From positions 186,001-250,000 of the forward strand of contig NZ_FWZT01000001.1 of assembly GCF_900177345.1 (NCBI RefSeq): a DNA stretch of 64,000 nt. Direction: 5' to 3'. Below are positions 19,126-28,592 of the stretch, in pieces; within the stretch, counting starts at the first letter, position 1, and every line of letters starts with the position of its first letter. A program made the position numbers and the translations under genes. The notes beneath the pieces are model-generated. The model had not been told where the DNA came from. It ran no database searches and saw only the letters and a program-made list of their open reading frames with translations. This DNA comes from Pseudobacteriovorax antillogorgiicola (GTDB lineage: Bacteria; Bdellovibrionota_B; Oligoflexia; Oligoflexales; Oligoflexaceae).

Positions 19126-20178
19126 ATGCACGCTCGCACCCGACCTTACATCCCTTTTATTGCCAAATTGGTCGCCATAGGTAGCACTCTTGGCCTCACA
19201 ACAGGGGTTTCAGCTCGAATCTATACCGGGACTTGCCAGCTTGCACAGGAACCTATTCCGAAAAACTACAGCCAAATCTGGCCCAATATCTGCATTCGCA
19301 ATCACCTTGGAGTTCACTATCTCAACGGAGCCCACCTCAATATGGAAGATCACCGTTTTGAAGATGAGGAGGCAGAAAGCCTGTTTTTCGGGCGCAGCTA
19401 CCTGGGTTTAAATTTTTGGCACTCCGTGACCATGCATTTCCAAGGCCTCGCCAAATCGCGACAAGATCTCGAACATAGCGATTCCCCAAATTTCGACCAG
19501 AAAATCACTGAGTACGCCTTCCTCCAGCTGGGAAACCCGACCCTCTCACCGATCCAGGCATCTGTTGGAAAGATCGATTTACCCTTTGGTCTTAATGATC
19601 GCCCCTTGGAGACCCTTATGGACCATGTGAAGAGGAACTACTGGCCAAGGAGGAAGTGGGGTTTACAGCTGAGCAAGAAAAACAACAACCAAACTCGCTA
19701 CGAAATTGGTGTATCCCTCAAAGACGTCGAAGGCTGGCAAGACACCTTAGAACAAGGAGAACTGGATCAAGCCAGCGCTCGGGCTAGCATCGACCTAGCA
19801 GCCCTCGAAGGCACCAAACTGATTGCCTCCTTTCTCACTGATGCTGATAGGCTCGACCACTACAGCATGGCCATCCTAAACAGAAGCCAAGGTGCCTTTA
19901 TCTCTTTGGAATGGGTCCGGCAGCTTCTACCAGAGGGCTCAAACTACTGGTTTCACCAACTATTTAGGCTTAACTATCTTAGCAAACGGGCCAAATTCAG
20001 TCAGTGGCTCATTCAGTTTGAAGACGATCGCAAGAACGCGTGGCTGTTGACGGGACAATGGCGCCTGTTTCCTACTAGCTTCTCCACCTTGATGTTGACT
20101 GTGAGTCATCGGAGAAGTTTTCAAGCAGGGGAAAAGTCCAAGTGGTTTGCCTTCTTCGGCACCGAAGTCAATCTTTAG
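19126..20178 (+). CDS. Predicted outer-membrane beta-barrel (porin-like) protein
   Basis: 350 residues with an N-terminal signal peptide (basic start, LVAIGSTLGLTTGVSA as hydrophobic core and cleavage region, residues ~15-30). The body shows alternating polar/hydrophobic strands rich in aromatic residues, such as SYLGLNFWHSVTMHFQGLA and ASVGKIDLPFGLNDRP. The latter phrase resembles the conserved GKI-PFG segment of phosphate-selective (OprO/OprP) and related porins. The C-terminus FFGTEVNL lacks the usual terminal phenylalanine, so barrel assignment is inference. The 880-residue exported protein follows 14 bases later and probably shares its mRNA. Confidence 0.7.
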   Translation: MHARTRPYIPFIAKLVAIGSTLGLTTGVSARIYTGTCQLAQEPIPKNYSQIWPNICIRNHLGVHYLNGAHLNMEDHRFEDEEAESLFFGRSYLGLNFWHSVTMHFQGLAKSRQDLEHSDSPNFDQKITEYAFLQLGNPTLSPIQASVGKIDLPFGLNDRPLETLMDHVKRNYWPRRKWGLQLSKKNNNQTRYEIGVSLKDVEGWQDTLEQGELDQASARASIDLAALEGTKLIASFLTDADRLDHYSMAILNRSQGAFISLEWVRQLLPEGSNYWFHQLFRLNYLSKRAKFSQWLIQFEDDRKNAWLLTGQWRLFPTSFSTLMLTVSHRRSFQAGEKSKWFAFFGTEVNL

Positions 20179-20192
20179 GGGGCGTTTCAAAA

Positions 20193-22835
20193 ATGAAATC
20201 GACCCTAATCCTTCTGATGCTCGTGAACGCCATAACCAAGGCACAAGGGAAGCCCTTGCGATCAGCTAGCAAGATGTTGGAAGCTGAAGAGCAAAAACGA
20301 TCCCAATACGAAAGCGTTCAAAGGGTTGTAAAGAACCCAACCCTTGCTTCCGGTCTCACCAGCGGTGCAAAGTCGATCAACCAAACTGTTGATACCCTAA
20401 TGGAAACTATTTTTTATAGCATCATGGATCAAACCTTCGATATCGAGTTCACAGCTGACTTAGACCTTGAAACGAACTTCTCCCGAGATGTGAATGAAAC
20501 CTCGGTGGGAACCTATATCGTCACAGACCAGTTTCGCATTGGCCCCAAATACCAAAAAGAAATCAATCGCATCGGGAACATTCCTATCAACCTAGGATCT
20601 GATGGCTATCTGTTTGTTCGCAATATTTATCACCGTACCGATGCGATTCGAGCCTTTGAACGCCGCAACCTTCCCCTCTGGCGAACCCTATTCAATCACT
20701 GGTTTGGCATTCTACCTATTTTGGCAAACATACTACCTCCTTCTTTCAATCAGGAAGAACTCTATGACCCTCTAACCTATCTTCAAACGCCGCTCATGAT
20801 TCCCAGCAACTCCGAACAGGCGTCTAAAATCCCCATTGGTAGCATTAGGCAATACGGGATATCCGGAGGAATAAATTTGTCTTTCGACCCGCTGCGAAAA
20901 AGCTTGCTAAGGCTTCAGGATGAGATCAACTCCGAAAACCTGAATGTAGACGTGCCATTTACCGTGTTCAAAACAGGCAATCACACCATCAGCGTTCTTA
21001 GAAAAAGCCAATATATTTATTGGGTCCTTGTCACCGACGGACGCACCCAGGGAGTTAAGGTCGAGAGCATCTTAGCCACGAGTTTTAAGTTTTTCACGAA
21101 GCTCATCCCCCAGTGGAGTGGCGTGAAAGCTCCATTCTCGCCTATCGATGTTCTCTTATCGAAAGCTAAACTCTCGTCTATCGAGCAACTCTATACCTTT
21201 GACTTTCGCTACCCGGTAGCAAGGAAAGCCTATGAAAAAGCCACCCGCGGCGATTTAGCACCAGCATTCCGGGCCCATAGCCGCGGGGTAAAGCAGAAAT
21301 CTGATTTCACTGGCGTCAGCTTTGAGTTCAACAAGGTGACCTTTGCTCACCAGGAAGGAACGCAGACAGAGCGAAACTTCTTCGTGCAACAGCTGAAACA
21401 TGCCAACCAGATTACTAGTTCCGAAATTGAAATTCATGACCCCTCGGGGGAAACCAACATCCTGGAAGCAGAGCAAGTCTGGGAGAACTTAGACTGGGAT
21501 GTACTCGTGGGTGCAGAGAACATCAAGATGAATAATCGCGTTGAAATGAAAGTCAAAAAAGCTAGTAGCTACAGCAAGAAGAACCCTCGTTACCTCTTTG
21601 ACCCTTATATGAAATCTCCTATCAATATATTTTCAAGTTTGAATATAACCGATCGGTTCACAGACGCCCGCGAGTTCCAAAAGGTTATCAATCTTATGCG
21701 TTACTATCTGGCATTGCCTTTGAGAGAGGTACCGACAATACCGGTGTACTCCCATCAACGGCAGCTTCAGTACAAACTCGATAACACGCTCATGAACCCC
21801 ATGGATGATATTCGCAATATTAAAGTCAGCCCCACATATCTAGGGAAGATGAGTTTAAACGCCCACATTTCTTTTCCCAGCCAATACCTAAAGCATATGT
21901 CTCAGAAAAAGCCCTTTCAGATCAGACGAGCTATGGCCCTAGCCTATGGCATGGATGCTAACTACTGGGCTCAGAAGCAGCTTCGTGAGAGATGGAGTTG
22001 GATGTTCCAATATATGGGTTGGGTCACTGTGCAACCACTTAAGCTAATCAACTTCAAGGTTCCCGACTTCGAATTCATCAATGAAACAAAGCGCACCGTC
22101 GATGCGTTTGAAATGCTCAACCAGGCTGTGACGCCCATGGAACACCTGAACGCTTTCAGCACCCTATTCGATTCTGCCTACCCGGTTCAGCTCATACGAG
22201 CCCTATGTTTACTCGGGGACTATAGGCGGCTGCCACGCCTGCTATCCTTTAGCACCCAGGCCAAGCACAAACCCCTTGATACAGGTGACATGAAGCGCGC
22301 GAAAAACACCTTTGCCAAGCTCAACCATAAGGTTATCAAGTCACGCACCAAGTTTCCCAAGTCCTTTACGTTCAAAACAATCGATCGTAAATTGGCAGCA
22401 TTCGATCCCAACAACTTTATCGATAATCGCGCCCGGCCACAGCTTAGCAAGATTAGAATCACTCCCATTAAACGCAAGGATATCGAGTATCTTGTAGACC
22501 TAAACCTCAACCTTACCAATAGTGAGCGAAAGACAGTTTATGTGTATATCAAACTAGAGCAGAGTGGTTCAGTTAACTTCGGGCGATTTGTCTTATTCGA
22601 CCAAGTGATCAAGCTGTCAACAACCAGCAATCGGTCTACAAAAAGAGCCAATGCTCGGACGAGCTTCTATATCAACGGCAAATCGAGCCCATTTGGCTCA
22701 CCTTTGTCGGATCTGATTATCGGTCTCGGAGGAACATTTAATATTCACATCAGCCTGTCCGAAGATACGCAAACTTGGAGCGATTCCCGTTTTATACAAA
22801 CTGAGCTCGGTGAGTCTGGGGTAAAAATTCTCTAA
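20193..22835 (+). CDS. Large exported protein of unknown function
   Basis: 880 residues from the ATG at 20193, chosen because a GGGGGCG ribosome site lies just upstream and the reading then starts with a signal peptide (MKSTLILLMLVNAITKAQG). A longer form from 20142 would bury that signal. The mature part is mixed alpha/beta with aromatic-rich strands, nearly cysteine-free, with a basic coiled region near residues ~690-740 (MKRAKNTFAKLNHKVIKSR). I recognise no domain. Its coupling with the barrel protein suggests a joint role at the outer membrane or in secretion, but this is a guess from position. Confidence 0.75.
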   Translation: MKSTLILLMLVNAITKAQGKPLRSASKMLEAEEQKRSQYESVQRVVKNPTLASGLTSGAKSINQTVDTLMETIFYSIMDQTFDIEFTADLDLETNFSRDVNETSVGTYIVTDQFRIGPKYQKEINRIGNIPINLGSDGYLFVRNIYHRTDAIRAFERRNLPLWRTLFNHWFGILPILANILPPSFNQEELYDPLTYLQTPLMIPSNSEQASKIPIGSIRQYGISGGINLSFDPLRKSLLRLQDEINSENLNVDVPFTVFKTGNHTISVLRKSQYIYWVLVTDGRTQGVKVESILATSFKFFTKLIPQWSGVKAPFSPIDVLLSKAKLSSIEQLYTFDFRYPVARKAYEKATRGDLAPAFRAHSRGVKQKSDFTGVSFEFNKVTFAHQEGTQTERNFFVQQLKHANQITSSEIEIHDPSGETNILEAEQVWENLDWDVLVGAENIKMNNRVEMKVKKASSYSKKNPRYLFDPYMKSPINIFSSLNITDRFTDAREFQKVINLMRYYLALPLREVPTIPVYSHQRQLQYKLDNTLMNPMDDIRNIKVSPTYLGKMSLNAHISFPSQYLKHMSQKKPFQIRRAMALAYGMDANYWAQKQLRERWSWMFQYMGWVTVQPLKLINFKVPDFEFINETKRTVDAFEMLNQAVTPMEHLNAFSTLFDSAYPVQLIRALCLLGDYRRLPRLLSFSTQAKHKPLDTGDMKRAKNTFAKLNHKVIKSRTKFPKSFTFKTIDRKLAAFDPNNFIDNRARPQLSKIRITPIKRKDIEYLVDLNLNLTNSERKTVYVYIKLEQSGSVNFGRFVLFDQVIKLSTTSNRSTKRANARTSFYINGKSSPFGSPLSDLIIGLGGTFNIHISLSEDTQTWSDSRFIQTELGESGVKIL

Positions 22836-22859
22836 ACGAGGTGAGTCTCCAAATTACTG

Positions 22860-22888
22860 TTGACATAAATCTCAGAATGAGCAAAAAC
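22860..22888 (+). promoter_or_regulatory. Candidate tRNA-His promoter
   Basis: Perfect -35 TTGACA (22860-22865), 17-base spacer and a degenerate -10 AAAAAC (22883-22888). Transcription would begin ~8 bases before the tRNA. Only three of six bases match at -10. Confidence 0.4.
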
Positions 22889-22903
22889 TGAGCCTCACTT
22901 CTG

Positions 22904-22979
22904 GTGGCTATGGCGAAGTGGTTAACGCATCGGATTGTGATTCCGACATACGTGGGTTCGATCCCCACTAGCCACCCCA
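22904..22979 (+). tRNA. tRNA-His (GTG)
   Basis: Full cloverleaf: acceptor GTGGCTA/TAGCCAC, anticodon stem TCGGA/TCCGA with loop TTGTGAT (anticodon GTG), T arm GTGGG TTCGATC CCCAC, encoded CCA. The base before it (22903) is G and position 73 is C, so the extra G-1:C73 pair of tRNA-His is encoded. Confidence 0.98.
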
Positions 22980-23129
22980 CTTTATTTTCCCCCTTTAGAA
23001 TTCCTAACTGTTTTTTTGATCTACGAACAGACAGGCTCCATGGCATTCAAGTGACGAATGGCTTGTGTGATAATTCTTTGATGCGGCGACATCAACCTAA
23101 ATCAAAAGTCGGGCTGGATTTTTTTGAGT

Positions 23130-23156
23130 AAAAAAAGACCGGGAAAACCCGGCCTT
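23130..23156 (-). terminator. Terminator of the mfd-ppiC-surA operon
   Basis: Minus strand: AAGGCCGGG, loop TTTT, CCCGGTCTT (9 bp with one G-U), continuing into a run of U. It starts a few bases after the surA-like stop. Confidence 0.92.
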
Positions 23157-23161
23157 AGTAT

Positions 23162-24148
23162 CTAGTCGATGATCTTTATTTCTGAGCGCCGCCGCTGATT
23201 CTCGATCCACTTCATGGTTTGATCTCCAATCTGCTCCTGGCGTAAACGCTGACCAAGCTGTCCTTTAACCTTGCGGAACTCATCATTTCCAGCAAATTCC
23301 TTTTTCTCTAGATAGAAGAAATAAGCACCCGGACCAACTTTTACAGGTGCTGTGAACTGCTTTTCATCCAAACCTTCGATGGCCTGACGAAAAACCGGTG
23401 CTAGGTCCTTCAAGAGAACAGGAGGCATCTTCCCACCGTTCTCACGCCCGCTTTCACTATCAGAATAAACGCGCACCGCTTTCGAAAAGTCGAGACCATC
23501 TTTAAGTTCGCTATAGACGCGATCGACAATTTCCTCTTTGCCTTTTTTCACACTGTCTGGACCAGAACTGGGAATGCGAATAAAAAGCTGTCTTAGCGTC
23601 AGCTTAATGCTCTCTCCGCTGGCACCAGTTTGCTGGAGATAGTAGATTTCAACATCCTTATCCGTAATCTTCACAGACGGCAAAATCTCACGTCCTTGAA
23701 ACTGAGAGATTAACATCTGCTTACGCCAGTCTCGGCGATACTGCTCATAGGTCATCCCTTCTTGAGCGAGTGCCTGACGCAAAGAGTCTCGCGTGAGATT
23801 TCGACGCTTAATGAACTTGTCGATCTCAATTTCTAACTCCTCGTCGCTAATCTCTAGGTCGAGTTCCTCGGCCTTCTGAAGAATCAGCTTAAGATTGATC
23901 GAATCCTGAAGGGCGATGGTGAATTCATCATCATCTTTGGTGGCGGGATAAGGGGAGACCTCCACAAGGACTTTTTTGCGCACTTTCTCCTGAACTTCGC
24001 TGTAGGTAATCGGCTCTCCATTAACTTCAGCGACCACACGATCGATTAACTCTTCTCCAAATGCAACTGATTGAAAGAAAAAATATGATAATATTACAAT
24101 GGCTTGGGCGATTCTACGGGAACCGCACTGAGTGCCAATTCTACCCAT
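23162..24148 (-). CDS. SurA-like periplasmic peptidyl-prolyl isomerase/chaperone
   Basis: 328 residues. After a signal peptide (hydrophobic core IAQAIVILSYFFFQSVA, residues ~13-29) comes a SurA N-terminal chaperone domain (DRVVAEVNGEPITYSEVQEK). A single parvulin-type rotamase domain follows at residues ~180-290 (LTLRQLFIRIPSS, ENGGKMPPVLLKDL, GPGAYFFYLEKKE). E. coli SurA has two such domains. Family role: folding outer-membrane proteins in the periplasm. The ATG at 24148 lies 55 bases inside the upstream ppiC-like gene; it is the only normal start before the signal peptide and has AAGGAA upstream. Confidence 0.9.
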   Translation of the reverse strand: MGRIGTQCGSRRIAQAIVILSYFFFQSVAFGEELIDRVVAEVNGEPITYSEVQEKVRKKVLVEVSPYPATKDDDEFTIALQDSINLKLILQKAEELDLEISDEELEIEIDKFIKRRNLTRDSLRQALAQEGMTYEQYRRDWRKQMLISQFQGREILPSVKITDKDVEIYYLQQTGASGESIKLTLRQLFIRIPSSGPDSVKKGKEEIVDRVYSELKDGLDFSKAVRVYSDSESGRENGGKMPPVLLKDLAPVFRQAIEGLDEKQFTAPVKVGPGAYFFYLEKKEFAGNDEFRKVKGQLGQRLRQEQIGDQTMKWIENQRRRSEIKIID

Positions 24149-25089
24149 TTCTGGTATTCCTTTTCCTGCTTTTGCTTGCGCAATTCTAATTCGATCTTAG
24201 GCCTTGCCTCTCCTAGGCTCAGTTTGGACTTTGGGAGTTTTTTTTCAAGCTTTATTATATGGAAACCATAGGTCGATTTGAGGATGCCTCTAATTTCTCC
24301 CCGGCGCATGGAAAAAGCTACATCAAAGATACGTGGCATATCCCCCTTGGCAAATGGCCCTAGCAGACCGCCATTCTCTGCTTCTGGTGTGATCGACATT
24401 TCACGAGCGTAACGCTCGAAATTATGGACCCGCACCCGGTGCCGTACTCGCTTGGCCTCGTTCTCTGAAGCCAAAACAATTTGACGTATCACAACCCGCT
24501 TAGGAAACTCGAAGCTCTTAATATTGGCAGAGTAATAATCAGCAACCTCCTTGTCCGTGACCTCAACCTGGGCAAAGATCCTTTCATTCAGGTACTGAAG
24601 AATGATATCCCGCTCGCAAAGCCTATTTTTAAGCCTTTCTTTGTCAGTTGCTGCCAAGAAAAATTCGTTGTTCTGATCGATCGTTTTCTGCCAATCACCG
24701 ACACAATCTGTGTAACGCGCAGGATCTGAAAGGTTAAAATCGCTGTCTTGCTCGATGAACTCAAAGAGAAGCTTGCGTTCGATCAAGTTTGCAACCAAGC
24801 GCTCTCTTAGAGCTTTTAGCTGCTCCTCGCGGTTATACACTTCAGGAATGGATGTTAGGTCGCTATCGTCGATGAGACCCTGGGTAAGAAGGTTATACTC
24901 CCACTCAACATCGTCATATGTGATCGCCTTATCGCCAACCACAAGCAAATTTTTGTTATTCGCAAATCGATCGTAGGAGAGATCGTCGGAATCGGGAATA
25001 TAGATCCCAGTATTTAAAATTTTCCAAAAATAGACCCCAAAACCAAAGAAAAGAATGGTGATCGAGCCGTAAAGATACTTTTTTAACAT
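24094..25089 (-). CDS. Membrane-anchored PpiC-type peptidyl-prolyl isomerase
   Basis: 331 residues from the ATG at 25089, preferred over a TTG six bases upstream because AAGG is then well spaced. A single N-terminal anchor (YLYGSITILFFGFGVYFW) would tether it to the inner membrane facing the periplasm. Residues ~60-190 are a SurA/PrsA-like helical domain, and ~195-305 a parvulin domain (FPKRVVIRQIVLASE, GGLLGPFAKGDMPRIF, STYGFHIIKLEKK). It lies between mfd (11 bases) and the SurA-like gene (55-base overlap), so two different foldases come from one mRNA. Confidence 0.88.
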   Translation of the reverse strand: MLKKYLYGSITILFFGFGVYFWKILNTGIYIPDSDDLSYDRFANNKNLLVVGDKAITYDDVEWEYNLLTQGLIDDSDLTSIPEVYNREEQLKALRERLVANLIERKLLFEFIEQDSDFNLSDPARYTDCVGDWQKTIDQNNEFFLAATDKERLKNRLCERDIILQYLNERIFAQVEVTDKEVADYYSANIKSFEFPKRVVIRQIVLASENEAKRVRHRVRVHNFERYAREMSITPEAENGGLLGPFAKGDMPRIFDVAFSMRRGEIRGILKSTYGFHIIKLEKKLPKSKLSLGEARPKIELELRKQKQEKEYQKWVELALSAVPVESPKPL

Positions 25090-25100
25090 AGCCAAAGCCT

Positions 25101-28100
25101 TCAGTATTTCGTCAGCATATCCAGGGCATAGATAAGCCCGTCGAGACCTTGAAAGGCCTCGTCCAACGCTTCTACTGTCACTATCATACTGTAGTCAGGA
25201 TTGATCTTAAAAACATCTGGCCTTTTTTCGCTGGCTTTGAGTAGCCTTTTGATATGCTCCTTTTCCAAAGATCCAAAAGTTAGCTCGTATTTGCTGTCAG
25301 AAACTCGCGACAACGTTACGGCTCTTTGGGTTCTAAGCATCAACTTCAGGCGAGCAACCTGAAATATGGCCCCGCCATCTGCTGGCAATGGTCCATAGCG
25401 ATCCTGGACTTCAGATTTGATCTCTTCTAGCTCTTCAATCTCAAGGCTAGAGAAGATTCTCTTGTAAATGTTCAGGCGCTGAGACTCAGCATCAATATAT
25501 GTGGGAGGTAGCGAAGCTTTGATGTCGATTTTGATTTCCGGGTCGATCTCGAACCGCTGTGGACCACCTTGTGACTTGCGAATCTCATCTTCCAAAAGTT
25601 GAGTATACATATCAATACCCACGTCACTGATATGCCCCGACTGCGCTCCTCCAAGCAAGTCTCCCGCACCGCGCATTTCAAGATCGTAGTTAGCAATATA
25701 GAACCCAGCACCAAGCTCTTGGTGAGCTGCGAGAACCTGGAGTCTCTGCTCTGCGTCCGGTGTCATCATCATATGGGCTTTGGTTAAAAAGTAGGCATAA
25801 GACTGACGGCTAGACCGCCCGACTCGCCCTCGCATCTGATAGAGTTGCGACAAACCAAACCGATCAGCACGATTAACAAGGATAGTATTGACATTAGGCA
25901 TGTCAATCCCAGACTCGATGATGGTAGTGCAAAGCAGCACTGAGAACTTTTGCTCTAGAAAGTCGACAATTACCCTCTCAAGCTCCTGTTCCGTCATCTG
26001 CCCATGACCTACCCGAATATCAACTCCTGGGACCAGATCAGACAGGTACGATCTTAATTCTAGGATATCCTCGACTCGATTGTGAACAAAGAACACCTGC
26101 CCACCCCGAGCCACCTCTTTTTCGATGGCAGCTTTGATAATACTATCGTCCCATTGAACCACATAGGTTTTTACTTCTAGCCTTTCCGTCGGAGGCGTCA
26201 TGATCGTAGAGATGTCGCGGAGACCTAGCAAAGACATGTGAAGTGAACGAGGGATCGGGGTTGCTGTTAGCGTAAGAATATCCGATGAGGCTTTCAGAGC
26301 CTTTAATTTCTCCTTGTGCCCGACTCCAAAGCGTTGTTCCTCATCGACCACAATCAAACCAAGGTTGCGAGCCTTGACATCCTTGCTCAACACGCGATGA
26401 GTGCCGACTAGAACATCAATACGGCCCTGATTGAATTTATCAATCACATCCTTCGCTGCCTTCGCTTTCACAAATCGATTTAATAGGGCTACCACGACAC
26501 CATATTTCTCAAAGCGCTTTTGAAAGGTATTGAAGTGCTGGTAGCTAAGAACAGTAGTTGGGGCCAAGACCATAACTTGGAAGCCATCTATGACAACCCT
26601 CATGGCAGCTCTAATGGCAACCTCAGTTTTTCCAAAACCAACATCACCACAGATTAGTCGATCCATCGGATGCGCGGAACTCAAGTCAGCGTTAACCTCA
26701 TCTATACAACGCAACTGATCATCGGTTTCCTCGTAGGGAAAATCAGCTTCTAATTGAAAGTATAGATCATTGGGGTTTGAAAAAGCCGTACCTGGGCTTG
26801 TCTTTCGCTGGGCATGTATTTTAAGTAGCTCATCAGCCATATCCTTAACAGCTTTTTTAACTCGCTGCTTTTTCTTGGTCCAGCCTTGGCTTTTAAGGCG
26901 ATCTAAATGAGGTGACGAGCTGCTACCGCCAGAGTATTTCTGTAATTGCTCCAATTTATCGACCGGCAGATAGATCCGATCGCCACCGGCATATTCAATC
27001 ACCAAAAATTCTGAGGAAAGGCCTGCGACCGAAATATTTTTCATTCCACAGTAGCGGCCAATCCCGTGCTCAATATGAACAACAAGTGAGCCTTCTTTAA
27101 GATCGCGAAACGAGCTTAGAACAGCCTTCAAGGACTTCTTGGTTGACATAGCTCTTCGCTTTGGTTCACCAAAGAATGCATGCTCTGGGATGATCAAACA
27201 TTGATGAAGATCAAGATAAACAGGCTGTGATAGATCCCCCCTAAGGATAGTCACGGACTGATCTTCATAAACATGGCGAAGACATGCCATAACGGGTTTC
27301 TTTGACTCTTGCCAAGAAATGTTATGAGCATCAAAAACACTAGAGACTCTCTGCTGCTGAGATTTCGATTGAACAAGTACAAAAACCCTCTGCCCCTCTT
27401 GGAGAGTTTCAGCAATCAAGCGCACAGAAGTGTCTAGGTTAAGCGGCCCTAACGTTCGCGACTGCCCGTCCCAAATCTTTGGACCCTCGCGGAAGGGGTT
27501 ACCAAACTCGATCAGTGGCTGACTAGGTTCTGGCAGTGGCGCAGAAAAGTGCTCTTCTGGAGGGTAGCTCGCCTTGCCGCTTTCTAGGTCCGACTTAAAA
27601 GCATTCCTGATATTTTTGGTAAATGAACCATAGTCGTCAACATGCCGTGGCCACGATCCATGTGACAGAATGGGAACACCCTCAATTTGATCCCAAAGTG
27701 ACCGTTGGCCACTGCTCCGCCGCAACAGAGGAAAAAACAGTGGTAAGGTAGGAAAACGAAAACCTTTTAGAAGAGCATCTACCATGCCCTGGCGTTCGTG
27801 ACGATCCAAACGTTCATTCGTTAAAAGGAATGTGTGTAAGTCTTGGCTATAGGCTCGATGATTTGAGTGATGAAAGTCAAGTTCAAGGGCAGGCGGGATG
27901 AGGCACTCGTTGATTTCTCCTGTGGATCTTTGACTGACGGGATCGAAAGTCCTCATAGTGCTCAGTGTATCTGCGATGAATTCAATGCGTACCGGTTGAT
28001 CTTGATGAAGCGTGAAGATATCAAGAATACCTCCTCTCTGGGAGTAAAACCCGGGTTCAGTCACCACATCACTTTCCTGGTAGCCTAGATCCCCAATCCT

Positions 28101-28592
28101 ATCGAGTAATTCATCTGAATCGAACTCATCTCCTCTTTTCAGCGGAATGGTTAGCTTTCTCAGTTCGGAGAGTTCAAGCGTAGCTTGCATCAACCCTGGG
28201 AAACTAGCTAAAACAACTTTGAACCCTTGTCCTTGCGCTAGCTGACTCAAAGCGTTCATACGCTGGTGCAAAATACGAGCTTGGTTTGCGTAGCGATCAC
28301 TTCCCCAAAACTGACTTGCAGAAAGCTCAAAGGTTTTGACAGCACCATGAAAGTTCTCGGCGATCAACTCATGCCAGCGCTTGAACTCACGACTATGTGG
28401 TAAAAGCACTACAATAGTGCCCTGCCCGTCGCTGCCACGAAACTCTTCCTCAATGGCAACCAAGGTTAAAAACTCAACCTGGACCGGCTGAGCCCCAAGA
28501 ATATTCAATACCGAATTGTCATAACTTGAGGCATCAAGGCCTTTCAGGTAAGGCTCTAGGGCCACTACTACAGACTTTTTGACACTTTCCAT
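25101..28592 (-). CDS. mfd: Transcription-repair coupling factor Mfd
   Basis: 1163 residues, normal length. It removes RNA polymerase stalled at DNA damage and recruits UvrA. Order of parts: UvrB-like N-terminal region (~1-330), RNA-polymerase-interacting CarD-like domain around residues ~485-560 (LVVHIEHGIGRYCGM), then translocase motors with Walker A DVGFGKTEVA, DEEQ box VVDEEQRFG, TATPIPRSLHMSL, and RecG-like QMRGRVGRSSRQSYAYF. The C-terminal TRCF domain closes the protein. First gene of an operon with two periplasmic foldases, an unexpected partnership. Start ATG at 28592. Confidence 0.98.
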   Translation of the reverse strand: MESVKKSVVVALEPYLKGLDASSYDNSVLNILGAQPVQVEFLTLVAIEEEFRGSDGQGTIVVLLPHSREFKRWHELIAENFHGAVKTFELSASQFWGSDRYANQARILHQRMNALSQLAQGQGFKVVLASFPGLMQATLELSELRKLTIPLKRGDEFDSDELLDRIGDLGYQESDVVTEPGFYSQRGGILDIFTLHQDQPVRIEFIADTLSTMRTFDPVSQRSTGEINECLIPPALELDFHHSNHRAYSQDLHTFLLTNERLDRHERQGMVDALLKGFRFPTLPLFFPLLRRSSGQRSLWDQIEGVPILSHGSWPRHVDDYGSFTKNIRNAFKSDLESGKASYPPEEHFSAPLPEPSQPLIEFGNPFREGPKIWDGQSRTLGPLNLDTSVRLIAETLQEGQRVFVLVQSKSQQQRVSSVFDAHNISWQESKKPVMACLRHVYEDQSVTILRGDLSQPVYLDLHQCLIIPEHAFFGEPKRRAMSTKKSLKAVLSSFRDLKEGSLVVHIEHGIGRYCGMKNISVAGLSSEFLVIEYAGGDRIYLPVDKLEQLQKYSGGSSSSPHLDRLKSQGWTKKKQRVKKAVKDMADELLKIHAQRKTSPGTAFSNPNDLYFQLEADFPYEETDDQLRCIDEVNADLSSAHPMDRLICGDVGFGKTEVAIRAAMRVVIDGFQVMVLAPTTVLSYQHFNTFQKRFEKYGVVVALLNRFVKAKAAKDVIDKFNQGRIDVLVGTHRVLSKDVKARNLGLIVVDEEQRFGVGHKEKLKALKASSDILTLTATPIPRSLHMSLLGLRDISTIMTPPTERLEVKTYVVQWDDSIIKAAIEKEVARGGQVFFVHNRVEDILELRSYLSDLVPGVDIRVGHGQMTEQELERVIVDFLEQKFSVLLCTTIIESGIDMPNVNTILVNRADRFGLSQLYQMRGRVGRSSRQSYAYFLTKAHMMMTPDAEQRLQVLAAHQELGAGFYIANYDLEMRGAGDLLGGAQSGHISDVGIDMYTQLLEDEIRKSQGGPQRFEIDPEIKIDIKASLPPTYIDAESQRLNIYKRIFSSLEIEELEEIKSEVQDRYGPLPADGGAIFQVARLKLMLRTQRAVTLSRVSDSKYELTFGSLEKEHIKRLLKASEKRPDVFKINPDYSMIVTVEALDEAFQGLDGLIYALDMLTKY

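Noticed and set aside
20142-20192. Upstream start extending the 880-residue protein by 17 codons
   Set aside because: It would bury the signal peptide, and the ribosome site fits the ATG at 20193.
22980-23129. TTGATG/CATCAA inverted repeat after tRNA-His as a terminator
   Set aside because: Six AT-rich pairs with no U-run after it; the real nearby terminator is on the minus strand at 23130-23156.
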